A stretch of 64,000 bases of DNA, taken from positions 9,114,001-9,178,000 of the forward strand of contig CAJFCV020000002.1 in NCBI GenBank assembly GCA_904066235.2, given 5' to 3'. Below, piece by piece: positions 32,537 through 43,157 of this stretch (position 1 is the stretch's first letter; each line of letters starts with the position of its first letter). A program made the translations under genes and the position numbers. The stretch is from Bursaphelenchus xylophilus (Eukaryota > Nematoda > Chromadorea > Rhabditida > Aphelenchoididae). Under the pieces are notes generated by a model, which made no database searches, was not told the origin of the DNA, and was given only the letters and a program-made list of their open reading frames with translations.

Positions 32537-33383
32537 CAGGGTGTCCAGAGAAATTCCGCGGAAAGTGTTTGCCGATTTCTCGGCGCTTAGGCAAGATATC
32601 CAAAAAATTCTTTTTGCATTAGAAAGAAGACTATGGGCGGTTTTTTTTCTAAAAAAGTTTTTTTGTCCGCCGACGCGGAACATACTGTATTCGGCGGAGA
32701 CTTTTGGTAGCTTTTTTGGTCATCCCACCAATCTTAAAAGCTTCAGTACGATTTCTGATGGTTAAAAAGAGAATGTCTCTAATTTTTATGTTTACCATTC
32801 GGCAATGGAATGGCGAGCTTTCCGTATCGGCGGAGGCCACAACTCAGCTTTGGATAGGAGATGTCCCAAACATTATGTGGCTAGCATTCTTTGCTGATCC
32901 CATATGCTCCCCAAAATTTCGTCGCCAAGCCTTGGCAGCATCTTAGCCATCAGTAAACGACTTGGTGTACCAGGAAACAACAAAATATTTTTTGATTGAA
33001 CTTCTCTTTGCCCCACTGTTTCAAACCTCCGCACGATGCGGTCGGACTTTATCGCCGTTGACGCAACTACACAATGCGGTGCAGTCGCTAAATGCAATTG
33101 CATAGCGTTGTCGTCGGTCCCCTGATCCTCTGTGGAAATAAACTGAAGGCTTCCCGATTGTTTCAGGATCATAGTAAAGCGCTTAAGATGCGCTTAAGAT
33201 AGAAAAAAGCTACCAAAAGTCTCCGCCGAATACAGTATGTTCCGCGTCGGCGGACAAAAAAACTTTTTTAGAAAAAAAACCGCCCATAGTCTTCTTTCTA
33301 ATGCAAAAAGAATTTTTTGGATATCTTGCCTAAGCGCCGAGAAATCGGCAAACACTTTCCGCGGAATTTCTCTGGACACCCTG
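32537..33383. mobile_element. Foldback element, CAGGGTGTCCAGAG ends, TA target
   Basis: Inverted arms of about 185 bp (32537-32722 and 33200-33383) surround a unique centre. TA lies on both sides. The ends place it with the CAGGG Tc1/mariner-like group. It lies between members A and B of the small-protein family. Frames inside repeat on both arms and are not genes. Confidence 0.8.
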
Positions 33384-33831
33384 TAAAAGTGTTTGTGTGA
33401 ATGTGCAGGAGTGATTGTAGAATTCCTAACAAGGAGAGCCCTCGATTTGCAACGATCGATATGAATGAAACTTGACACAAATTTAAAATTTTTGATGACA
33501 TATGCGGAATTTTTGGCGCATGCTATACACAAACAAAAACTAAGACTTTTAATATGAACGTTGATGAAAATTTGGCATTCCACTGACAACTTTTGCTTAA
33601 AAAATTTTATTGAAATCTGAACTCTGCCTTATAAAGTTAAGAAAAATCTGATTGTGAGCGTTGTACCTGGAAGACTTTACGTTAAAAAAATTTTTTAGAA
33701 AGTGAAAAAAACGTGACGTTCGCAACATTTTTTTTTTCGAAGTGTTCCAAAATTATTTGACGATTTATGCTGCAGCAATCGTAAAGCAAATTTCCTCATG
33801 TAATCAAGATATTATTTATTACTATTATTCG

Positions 33832-34404
33832 CTAGTATGTACAACTATTTCCATCAACAAACAAGTACTGGCCTAATCCTTTGTTCCGTTGCAACGATCT
33901 GAACATTTGAACATATCTACTGCCGTTTCCCAAGTTCCTTTCGAAATGTTCGAGCCCTCCTTTCAAGTATCGTTGGCAGTTCCTCAAGTTGACCGAAGCC
34001 TCCATGTTCCCAGTTCGGAACAAATAGCCGAGGAAGACTGTGAACAATTCGTCGAAATCATCGCTGGCTTTGATGGGCTGCCCTTCTTGTTGAACCGCGA
34101 AGAAGTATCCACCATTGAGGAAGAGAATAACCACTTCTCTCCAGTAGTCTCGAAATATTTTCGCAAGTTCGATGTCGTTGAAATTGACCAAGGTGCCGAT
34201 AAGGAGATCAAGTGATCGTTGAAGACCTGAAAAGTAAAAGCAAAATACGACATTTAGAAAGATCACAAAATTTCATTTTTGATGTCGAATGAACAGAAAG
34301 AAATAATTCTCATAATGCAACTTACTTTGATAAATGAATTTCTCTTCTTCCAGATACTGGAGTTCTTGACCGCAAGAGCCAGAAGAAGCATCGACGGTTG
34401 ACAT
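33832..34404 (-). CDS. Unrecognised small-protein family, member B
   Basis: Exons 34326-34404 and 33832-34226 join at the same phase-1 position as in members A and C, giving 157 residues from the first ATG. The frame is open further upstream with a hydrophobic run (ISIILSFTLT) but no ATG, so a missing upstream exon with a signal peptide is possible. The second exon carries REVVILFLNGGYFF, TVFLGYLFRTGN and the terminal KGLGQYLF motif, matching the other members. Function unknown. Confidence 0.65.
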
Positions 34405-34785
34405 GGTCAGCGTAAAACTCAGAATGATTGAAATTGGCGGAAGTCTTGAGGTTTTCAATTTTTCTGCGCAGACTTTTCTGCCTTCTAATAAGGCAGAAAT
34501 ATGCGCAACCTGTCTTGATATTGCGTAATACGATTTGTCAATTGGAATTTTTTTTGAGAAAGTAAGAGTTAGCGCTCTTTTCGAATTTCGGCACGAAAAT
34601 TTCTACCATAGAGGGTAATGTTTTCACAAAAAATCAATTTTTTCCGCGCGAAACTGGCAAAGTTAAGGTCAAAAAGTGCTTTTCTCTCTGACCGCTCTCC
34701 GCGTACCCTCTCGGCGGCAAAGATCGTTCAATATCTCGGCGCCGCTTGCAAAGCGCGAGCTAAAACTTTCAGGAATTGATACTTA

Positions 34786-35682
34786 CAAGGGCTCGGCAAA
34801 ATCTCGTCCCCTGGTTTCTTCTTGAAACATATACCATTTGAAAGAGCGTAAAAAACTGGTCTAGGATCACCTCGAATTAGCTGCTATTATTCACTTATAC
34901 GCTGGCTAGCGAGCATTTTTTAGTTCTAGGCTTGTCTCACCCTTCTTTTGAGAAAAGAAACGCAATCGATTTCGAAAGCACAGCGGAGCAGTGCTTCGGT
35001 GGCCTAGTGGGGTAAGGCGCTTCACAAGGAGGACCTGCGGATCAGGTTCGAATCCCCTTTTGATTTTTTAAACTTTTTTAACTATTATGGAACGAATAAG
35101 GCCAGAAAGTTGTCTTTAATTTTTAAATAGACTTTTGTGTATACTCGCCTCCGTTTTAAAAGCAAAAACGGCAACTTTTTTTGATCTTTTTGATTTTGGC
35201 GTTTTTGACCTTGCAATGGGACATCCTGGATGGTTGAAACTTTCAAAGGCTTTCATCTTTTTAGGAGGAATTCCCGCAAATAAAAAGTACATAAAAATTG
35301 AGTGTGAAAACGTCTTACATGTTTGAAACATCCTAGTTTCTCTTGGGTTACAGGACCTACAACATCGCGCAATCGCTCATTGAGTACATCGACCTGAATG
35401 TCTCAAACGCAAAAAAATGTTTATATTTTTTGACGTAGGATAAAGCGTTCAATCCCATAGGTAACTAATATTTATATGAAAAGTGTTTATTCGGTCCCGT
35501 TCGACCCTCAGAAGCAAAGAATTACAAAATCCAACTTGAAAATCTTAAAAAATGCTCGCTAGCCAGCACGTAAATGGATAATAGCAGCTAATTCAAGGTG
35601 ATCCTAGACCAGTTTTTTACGCTCTTTCAAATGGTATATGTTTCAAGATAAAACCAGGGGTCGAGGTTTTGCCGAACCCTTG
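34786..35682. mobile_element. 897-bp CAAGGG...CCCTTG element nested in a MITE
   Basis: Ends CAAGGGCTCGGCAAAATCTC and CGAGGTTTTGCCGAACCCTTG, arms of about 130 bp, exact TTA duplication (34783-34785 and 35683-35685). The target is the middle of an older MITE, so the borders are certain. A tRNA-like stretch lies inside. The TTA target fits PIF/Harbinger. Confidence 0.85.
34993..35065 (+). other. tRNA-like sequence with Pol III A and B boxes
   Basis: TGGCCTAGTGG at 35000-35010 fits the A-box consensus at every position. GGTTCGAATCC at 35045-35055 fits the B box, with near-normal spacing, and a T run follows. The D arm (GCC/GGC) pairs, but the acceptor and T stems do not, so this is not an intact tRNA. 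A tRNA-derived (SINE-like) head or decayed tRNA is likely. Confidence 0.5.
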
Positions 35683-35945
35683 TTAGTTTATGCCCGACGT
35701 GTGTGCAAAATTTACAGAAAATCTGAGAGTCGCACTTGGGGTATTTTCTTTGGTAGTAAAAATCGGAGCATCATTTCCTTGAGAACTTCTTCGCTGAGTC
35801 TAGTAAGCCGACTCTGGAGAAGCAAACAATGAGACGTCTGATCTTTTTGTAAAGCATTTCTACAGAACTTTAAAGATTTTTTTGTCAAGACATGTTCAAA
35901 GTGTTTCAATTCGTAATCAAAGCTATTTATTGCGAGATTTCTTAT

Positions 35946-37293
35946 TCAATAAATGTTGATTGCCATTTTAGTCTTTTTTTCCGACGTCATAAAAACACAA
36001 ATATCATGCTGAACTTCATGTGGTAAGTTATGAATGATAAACAATAGATCTGTGTCCAGACAGATGTTGATGTCTTCTTTCATGGCTTCATAGGGGACAG
36101 ACATATCCTAAAATTCAGTTAATTATTATATAATCAAAGCCACCAAATCTATGGTAAAGGAACTCGAACTTATATAAACTTTTTTAAATGAATCCTTACG
36201 TGAGCGACAAACAAAGCCTTTGGTCCTCCAAAAGAGCAGTCTAAAGTGTAAAAGGTTCGAAGAATGGAGAAGGTGGTGACAACGATCCCGCAGACAGACC
36301 CTATGTAGACAACGTAGGCACATAATATAGTATGAGTAAAGAACTGATACTGGCAGTCCAGCGCTATCGTTATTTCTTGGTATGTTTGAGAGGTAGTCCT
36401 TTCTATACATAAAACTTCCTAAAAATAAAGTTTTATTACAAAAGATGATGCTCAATCTTAAAAAAATTTGTATGACTCACCGGGTAGAAGCTGCTCGATT
36501 CATCGGAATTTATTAACTTGATCAATTCCTCGTACCCCCAACCAATAAATCCGTTTTCTAATCCCCCCACCGTGTAGCTGTACGCTCCAATGCAAAAACA
36601 CGCCATATGAGCTAGGAGAATTACGACTCTGTGTACGATATGAAGCAAAGCGTAGCCAAAGGTCATGCGAGATTTTCCTGAAAAATTCAGAAAAGTATAT
36701 ACAAAAAAAATAATAAAAATAAATAAATATTATCTCTGACTAAACACCTACTTTTTCCGTTTGAGTTTATGTTGTAGCAAAAATACGTTGACAAGGCGTA
36801 CGATATGTCATCACTGTTTTTGGAGGCCATTAGTAATTGCAACACATCACGCTTGAAGCCTCCTAAAGCTATGAGTTAGAAACAGAAGCCACCTACCGGC
36901 AGTATCACTCAGTGCTTGAAGCAGTAGATGGAGCAAAATTAAAAACACAACCATTATTCCAATGATAAAATGCTCATTGGAAAAAATTCGTCGACTTTGC
37001 AAAGCATCTCTGTTCAGATTTTTGATAAAATCTGCGTCAATCTCATACGACTGGTTGTATTGGAAAATCTCTACGAGAAGGCATGGTTTATAGCCGGGAT
37101 ACTAAAAATCAGTAAAAGATTTACAGGAACTTACTATATTTGGATCCGGACGACAAACAAAATTGTCTTGGTCTGAAGATTTGGAACAATAGAAACATAC
37201 AACCATAAAAACAAGACACATGACCTTGTAGTAAAAGGCGGCCCAAGAAGGGCAGTAATCAAGATTTCCCAATTTATTATGAGTAAAGACCAT
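35946..37293 (-). CDS. Divergent innexin (gap-junction channel protein)
   Basis: Exons 37135-37293, 36897-37101, 36752-36862, 36481-36677, 36200-36418 and 35946-36107 join in phase to about 350 residues. The C-terminal half aligns well with innexins: after TM2, a long cytoplasmic helix with RKSRMTFGYALLHIVHRVV, then the extracellular-loop-2 hallmark WGYEELIKL...FYPEVLCI with its second cysteine 18 residues on (ALDC), then TM4. Loop 1 keeps two cysteines (FVCRPD and KPC) but lacks the classic tryptophan-rich and YCW..NTY motifs. Four TM segments are visible. Innexins form invertebrate gap junctions or hemichannels. The start is uncertain (ATG at 37293; the frame is open upstream). Confidence 0.75.
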
Positions 37294-37499
37294 CGTCGAA
37301 TTCAGCAAACCAACTGTGGAGAAACTCAAATAAAGAATGAGGCCTTTGATGTCTGTAGCCGTGTAAGATATGTCTACAGAAATTTATCACAGAGATTTTT
37401 CTTGTAAAAAGTGTTGCGCTTCTGTTCGTAAGCAAAGCTGAATATTGCGAAATAACGCGCAATTGAATAAACGTCCAAGTGCGCGTTTAATCACACGGC

Positions 37500-38200
37500 T
37501 TTTTTTAGTTCCTAGTCAAGTTTATGGTTGACACATTCAAAAAAGTCCACAAGCAATGGATTCTTGGGCAAAACGTTTGAGGAATTCCACTTATGGCATT
37601 TAGAGGGAGAAAGATCTGCGATGAGCATTGCTTACCCTTACATTGATGTGTAGTCATTAAATTAGGTCAACTGTTACGTTGATAATCAAATCTGAACATT
37701 TTATTGTACAGCGAAGCTTCTGATTGCGAGCGACGAGTCGTAAGGAACCAAAAAATTTATTTGTCATAAGAGTACGTTCCACGGCAACCCAGGGAGTCTC
37801 CTTCCTCGTTTCGGCACTTTGCACACCCAGTATCGGTCAAATTCATACGAAATGTCACAACAGAATTTTTCGTGTGGTTTTTAGATGGAAAAATATTTCT
37901 CTCGAAATTATTTTATTGCTTTTGTCAGTTGTGACACTTCGTTTGGACGAAACTCAAAAGTGGGCGGAAGACATTTGTGTTCTATTTCAGTTTGCCGTGC
38001 GTTCCCTCTCCCTATCATTCAGATTCATTTATTATTGACTCTCACAACATCTGGAATATCAGTTTGTCGGGAAAATAACTTGGACTTGTCGCGGATTGAA
38101 TTCTTGCGAGTGCACCAATTCCTCGGCCTACGACTGGTCCGAATTATTTCTCCGACAGACTGATAGTTTACCAATCATACGTAATTAGTGGATGGATTTT
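37500..38200. other. Intergenic with a small MITE
   Basis: No gene is supported. At 38060-38162 is a 103-bp element with ends CAGTTTGTCGGGAAAATAA and TTATTTCTCCGACAGACTG. It is related to the one at 47825-47977. Confidence 0.6.
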
Positions 38201-38203
38201 ATG

Positions 38204-38603
38204 GGTAAAAGTTCCTTATTTTGGCCACAACTTATAACTTTGTGGAAACTGGTCGGAATTAGGCAAAATTTAGCGTGCACGCTCAATTCATCGTTGTCAA
38301 TGCCCGGACAGTGGATTTAGTCAGCTAGGTACCTTCTTTTTTACGTACCACCTTACCCTTCAAAAACGGCTGCAGCCTGTGATTTTACACCTTATACGAT
38401 GAAACATGTCCGGAACTAAACTTATTGAATCCGTATGGAACTAAATGAGTCGTCATAGCCTTTGTAGGTACCCTTAAAACTATAAAGCTATTATAGTAAT
38501 TCAGTTCCAGCTAGGTCGAAGCGTTTTTTCCTAACCTTAGTGCCCAAGCTTGGGCGCAGTTCGCGGAGTACCTTGGTTGTGGCCAAAATAAGGAACTTTT
38601 TCC
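38204..38603. mobile_element. 400-bp hAT-like MITE, copy 4
   Basis: A complete 400-bp copy with a perfect 8-bp duplication, ATTTTATG, at 38196-38203 and 38604-38611. Confidence 0.85.
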
Positions 38604-38674
38604 ATTTTATGTATGTATTGCAGAGAGTTTCAACTATTATATATGAACACAATGAATTCAATTTATTTCCATCT

Positions 38675-39184
38675 CTATTTAATAAAGAAATATTTCCCGA
38701 GGCCTTCTCCGTAAGTGCACTTGCTTAGAACCATACCTTGAGGAGTTCCAAAGATTCCGTTTCCGTACTCGCGTGAAAGTTTCTTTAATGCATCCTTCTT
38801 TTTGGCCAATATCTTTGCAACTTCCTTCTGGTCAGAACCATATAAATATCCAATAAAGGCGGCAAAGAAATAGGAAAATGTTTCGTTGGACCAGTAACGA
38901 GCGTCCTTCACCAGCATTTGGTTTGCACATGTAAGAAGAAAGGAAATGATTTCATTGGATAACTTTGTGAAGTCCTCAGCGTTTTCCCAATCTTCTGCCA
39001 GAATGTAGTTACCGATTGCCTGTCGGACGCGCACTTTGACCGCTGTAACCGCAAATTATGAATGATCATCACGAATTGATCTAATGGGCAAAGTAAATTA
39101 AAACTTGCATCGAAATGCGTCCTTTTCTTCATTGGACAGTCCAACTTCGTTATTGATAGTGACCTTATTGAACGCATCAACCAT
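38675..39184 (-). CDS. Unrecognised small-protein family, member C
   Basis: Exons 39109-39184 and 38675-39042 give 147 residues. The intron begins GCAAGT; the phase (1) and position match members A and B only with this GC donor. Key stretches are VDAFNKVTINNEV, DWENAEDFTKLSNEIISFLL, FFAAFIGYLYGSDQKEVAKIL and the terminal EGLGKYFF motif. It is predicted mostly helical, with no signal peptide or membrane segment. Member D lies head-to-head on the other strand about 180 bp away. Confidence 0.65.
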
Positions 39185-39364
39185 TGATTTGACCGTTCTT
39201 CAAGACTGAAGAAAACAAAAATAATTATTTTTTTGCCAAATTTGAAAAATTTTTCCCTGAATCCCCAGAAGCTCGCGTATAGGAAATCATGAAGAAATAA
39301 CGCACCTTCGCAAAAATCAAGCAGGTTCGCGTTTATTCACCTCACTTTTTACTCTTATTTCCAG

Positions 39365-39639
39365 ATCTTCTGCTCTACTGTTGCAAAATAATCGGCCAGT
39401 TGTTAAATGAAGGAAGATCGACAAACGGTCTAAAAAATAATAAAAAAGAGGTTGTCCTCTTCCTGATGGACGCCATGTATCTAGCTCATGCAAGCCACTT
39501 GTGGGTGGGCAACCCGATTCGTTTCAAGGATAGGCTTGACAAACTCAAACTACAGTGGCGTACGTTATATGAGACATATCTGGGAATGTGGCTCTCAAAT
39601 GGAAAACCCGAACTTGCGGAAGCAACTCTCGCATTTTAA
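39365..39639 (+). pseudogene. Small-protein family, orphan exon (member D)
   Basis: A TTTCCAG acceptor is followed by an exon in the same phase as the second exon of members A-C. Matching pieces are IIGQLLNEG, KKEVVLFLMDAMY and TYLGMWLSNGKPELAEA. It stops before the terminal G-x-G motif, and no first exon was found; the nearest upstream ATG reaches a stop after three codons. It is likely a truncated, inverted copy. Confidence 0.55.
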
Positions 39640-40101
39640 AACTAAAAATCACAGTTGCTTCCGCAAAGTGCAGGTTAGAAATGTCGCCAACTTATTTTAT
39701 TATAGTATCAGTACATATACAAGACGATTCCCTAAAAACATGTATTCGAATTTTTATTCAAATCAAATTTCGGTCATCTTCGTCCGGGGAATTGCGAAGT
39801 TTTCAGATCCGTTTCTTCGTTAGCCGTCGCATTATCATCGATAGGTTCTCTTTCAATCATGGTGGGGTCGTGAGTGTCTCTAGAGAAAGTTCTCTCCCTC
39901 AGGGTTTGACCGCCGCCTGCTGGGGTGTACGCCTGGCTCTGCGCTTCAGTCTGTATGCTGATATTGGGCGATCGGAGAATGGGGAAAGAACTGGAAAGAA
40001 AAACATTCGAACCAGTGCAAACAATAAAGCTTTGATCACGTCAGCCAAATTTTCAATTTTCGTCCAACGCGAAGTTGTACCATATTGATGATCTAAATTT
40101 T

Positions 40102-40485
40102 GGGTCCTGCCACGAAAACTTTCAAAGTGCAAGAAAAGCGTTCAATTGCTCTAAATATCTTCTAGTAGCTTACACAGCCTCTACCAAAGCTTACTTTTAC
40201 TCAATTCTCAATGAACTACTCGAAAATCTGGGTCCCACCGCGAAAACGTCCAAAGCGCAAGAAAAGCTCTCAATTGTTCTAAATGGCTTCTAGTAGCTTA
40301 CACAGCCTTTACCAAAGCTTACTTTTACTCAATGCTCAATCAACCACTCGAAAATATGGGTCCCGCCACGAAAACGTTCAAAGTGCAAGAAAAGCGCTCA
40401 ATTGTTCTAAATGGCTTCTAGTAATTCATACAGCCTTTACCAAAGCTTGCTTTTCAGGCCCTTTTAAAGAGCTTTAGCTGCATTT
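40102..40485. repeat. Minisatellite, three 128-bp units
   Basis: The units begin GGGTCC(T/C)(G/A)CC at 40102, 40230 and 40358. They share CAAGAAAAGC, CTCAATTGTTCTAAAT and CCAAAGCTTACTTTTACTC. The unit start resembles short scattered words near 41765, 42029 and 56247. Confidence 0.8.
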
Positions 40486-40546
40486 TTCAAAGCTCTAAAT
40501 TATCCATAAAAATCTTTGTGTCCCACCACAGACCACTCAAAAAAAC

Positions 40547-43157
40547 TCACTCTTTCTCAGCACCCGTCAACAATCTGACCTCCTTGACCATGTTGTCCAA
40601 GGTCATCACAAACAACGTCAACGCAGCCATCAACCCACCGATCAGCACCAAGACCAAAATCGCCATCACACAAAAGACCTCCACATATTCCTGTGCAAGC
40701 CAAAAGTAATGACAAGTGTTGAAATACTCCTCTCTCTCGTCGATCGTAGCCCTTCCATTCGGATTTTTGGGGCGTTTGTTGAAGCGGACGACCATCAAGA
40801 CTTGGGAATCGGGATATCTCTTTTGAAGTCTTTGAATGTCGTCAGCGTAATCAAAGTTTAAAAAGGCATTCATTTGGTACTGAAGAAAAGATTGCAAAAG
40901 GCGGCCAAAAAACTTTTTGAATCAAATTTCAAGACTTGCCATGTCATACACCTGTGAGTATCGGGTCCCATTCTCTCCGGTCAAGCACAACTTCTTCTTC
41001 TTCCGTTTCAACAATTCGATTTTTCTGCTGTAGATCGAGCCTGACTGAAAACGATAAAGGAAATGTAAAAGTGGCAATGTAAGAGTCGTTAAGTTATTGA
41101 AAAGCCTCCCAAAAACAATTGTAGACAATTTCCAGCCTCCCTAAAGCGCACGAAAATATGAAATTTTCAAATCTTTATTTTCCCGCCAAAAAGTTGAAAT
41201 CTTGGCATTCTGTTGCATAGGGCCGGCAGACTGTAAAAAATGAGCGAAAATCCCAAAAAACTTGCAGCGAGAAAAAATTAGCCAAAATATTTGAAATTTC
41301 AGTTCCCGCCAAAAATTTTTTAACTTTGGCTTTCTGTTGTAAGTGCCAAAAAATGCATAAATGTGCGAAATATTGTAATTATAGGATAACTTGCCGATAA
41401 AACACCGTCACGAGGCGAAATCATCTCCAAACTGCAATGATCCATCATAATGGCATCTCGAAACGGCAGGTATAGTTCTGATTCTGGAGCTGCAAACCTT
41501 TGAAAGTGCGTCATCTTTACTTACAAAAGTTTTCAGATGGTAGACTGGACGCCATAACAAGATGGTCAAAAGTTGTATCCTGCAAGAGTCATAATAGAAA
41601 TAAATACATGTATCTACAAAATTAAAAAAAAAACTTGTTCATACTGTAATTACACGACTTACTTTCGCTGATTGTTTAATCGAGAGGACACCGTCTACGT
41701 GGACCAGGTGAGCGTCGCTGAAACGAGTACCACAATGATCTTGATACATAAAAACTGTTATCCAACTTCGGGTCCCGTCACGAAAACCTCTGACTAATCA
41801 AAGAGGGCTATAGGAAATTGCTTTAAACGAGTCCTAGCGATATTCGTTTCTAGCTGTACATGTAGTTTATTAAGCGATAATTTTGGCACCATTTTTTCAA
41901 CTTTGAGTCTCACCACGAAAACCTTCGTTGTTTTAGTTTGCGACGGAATGATGCCTGTTAGGTTCAAAAACGATGGATAAGGATTACGATTGTTTCTCAA
42001 ACTCATCTTTGGCAACCTTTATTACATGGGGTCCCGCCGCGAAAAGTTTACAGGGTGGGGCATCTTTGTGGCCCGATTTGAATTGGCTATAACCTTTTTA
42101 GTTTTTGGCCAAATCTTAAAATTCTTTTTTCCCTGAATCCGCAGACGTCCCCATTTTGTGATATCAAATATGCAAACCGTACTTGCCATACCAAACCTCA
42201 GCCCAAGTTTCTTCTTCCACACCGTACTCCATTTTCGAACACACCGAAAAGACCAAAAAAAAACACCCGAAAACGACCGAAAAGATGAACTCCAAGAATA
42301 AATCCGATAGCTCTAATGACTTACCTCTGTATAACATATTTGGATAACATATTTGGGGTTGAGGATTCAAGGAAAAAAAAGAATTTTAAGATTCGGCTAG
42401 AAACTAAAAAAGTTATAGCCAATTAAAGACGGACCACAAAGATGCCCCACCCTGTAAAATTCAAACATTGCACTCGAAGCCCTTCAAACCTAATATTTTA
42501 CTTTTACATACATGCCAACTTACACACTAATTGCCCTTGGCAGATTGTCGTCCACAATGGGCCAAGGGGACTTCAATTGGCACAGTCTATCATTGCCACT
42601 AAAATTTACATACGTCATTAAAAAGGGTTGAAAAAGTTTGAGACCAACTCTTACAATGCTCACCTCTTGAATTGTAAAATCATTTGTTGGGCGTTGTTGT
42701 CGTGATACGGGACCATTGTAAAGTTAATCGCGTTCATATCCGTCACTTTCTCACACATCGGAATTTCAAACGAATCTTCTCGGATTGGCACCTTCAAAAA
42801 GGCTTCCTCAAGTTTGGGAAAGGCGTAATCAGTGTATTCCAACGTTATGTTGTTCACAACTGAAACAAGGCTCAACTTTTCGGTGAAAATGCTCAAATGC
42901 AAGTCTCAGATTCTCCTCAAAAATGGCATAAACAACGTCTCGAAGAGTGCATCACACGCTGAGAACGTGGCTCGAATTTGAGCCCAACACTCACCGAAAG
43001 TGGTCATAAAAGCCCCGCAGTCCGAACAGTCAAATTCCTGCTTGAAAAAGCTCAAAATCAGATCGAACAGAAAGCCCAACGAACGAGGATCCAAAGCCAT
43101 CCGACTATCGACCGCTTTGTAAAGTGAAAATTGACCCAAGTGGGGAGGAACGGAAAG
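40547..43157 (-). CDS. Probable single-pass membrane protein, unresolved gene
   Basis: Exons with good borders are 42995-43157, 42664-42859, 40952-41044 and 40547-40879 (stop). One or more exons around 41395-41590 were not settled. The ectodomain has a paired-cysteine stretch (DCSDCGAF) and sequons NIT, NFT and NGT. The last exon ends with one hydrophobic segment (VFCVMAILVLVLIGGLMAALTLFV) and a short tail (EVRLLTGAEKE). Problems remain. After 42995 the natural frame reaches TGA before the next exon. Near 41395 the donor appears to be GCAAGT. It may be a real gene with missed introns or a damaged one. No family is recognised. Confidence 0.45.
42051..42454. mobile_element. CAGGGTGGGGCATC Tc1/mariner-like element
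   Basis: Inverted arms of about 100 bp begin CAGGGTGGGGCATCTTTGTGG. TA lies on both sides. It is the complete version of the half copy at 1668-1756 and lies in an intron of the unresolved membrane-protein gene. Confidence 0.8.

Larger units (their letters stand above)
34585..35752. mobile_element. GTGCGACGCTCAGA-family MITE split by another insertion
   Basis: Left piece about 34585-34785, right piece about 35686-35752. Joined without the insert and one TTA they read through the family sequence (GAATTGATA..., then GCCCGACGTGTGTGC). The insert is the 897-bp element at 34786-35682. Confidence 0.75.

Noticed and set aside
34993..35065. Functional tRNA gene
   Set aside because: A and B boxes are good, but the acceptor and T stems do not pair, so it is reported only as tRNA-like.
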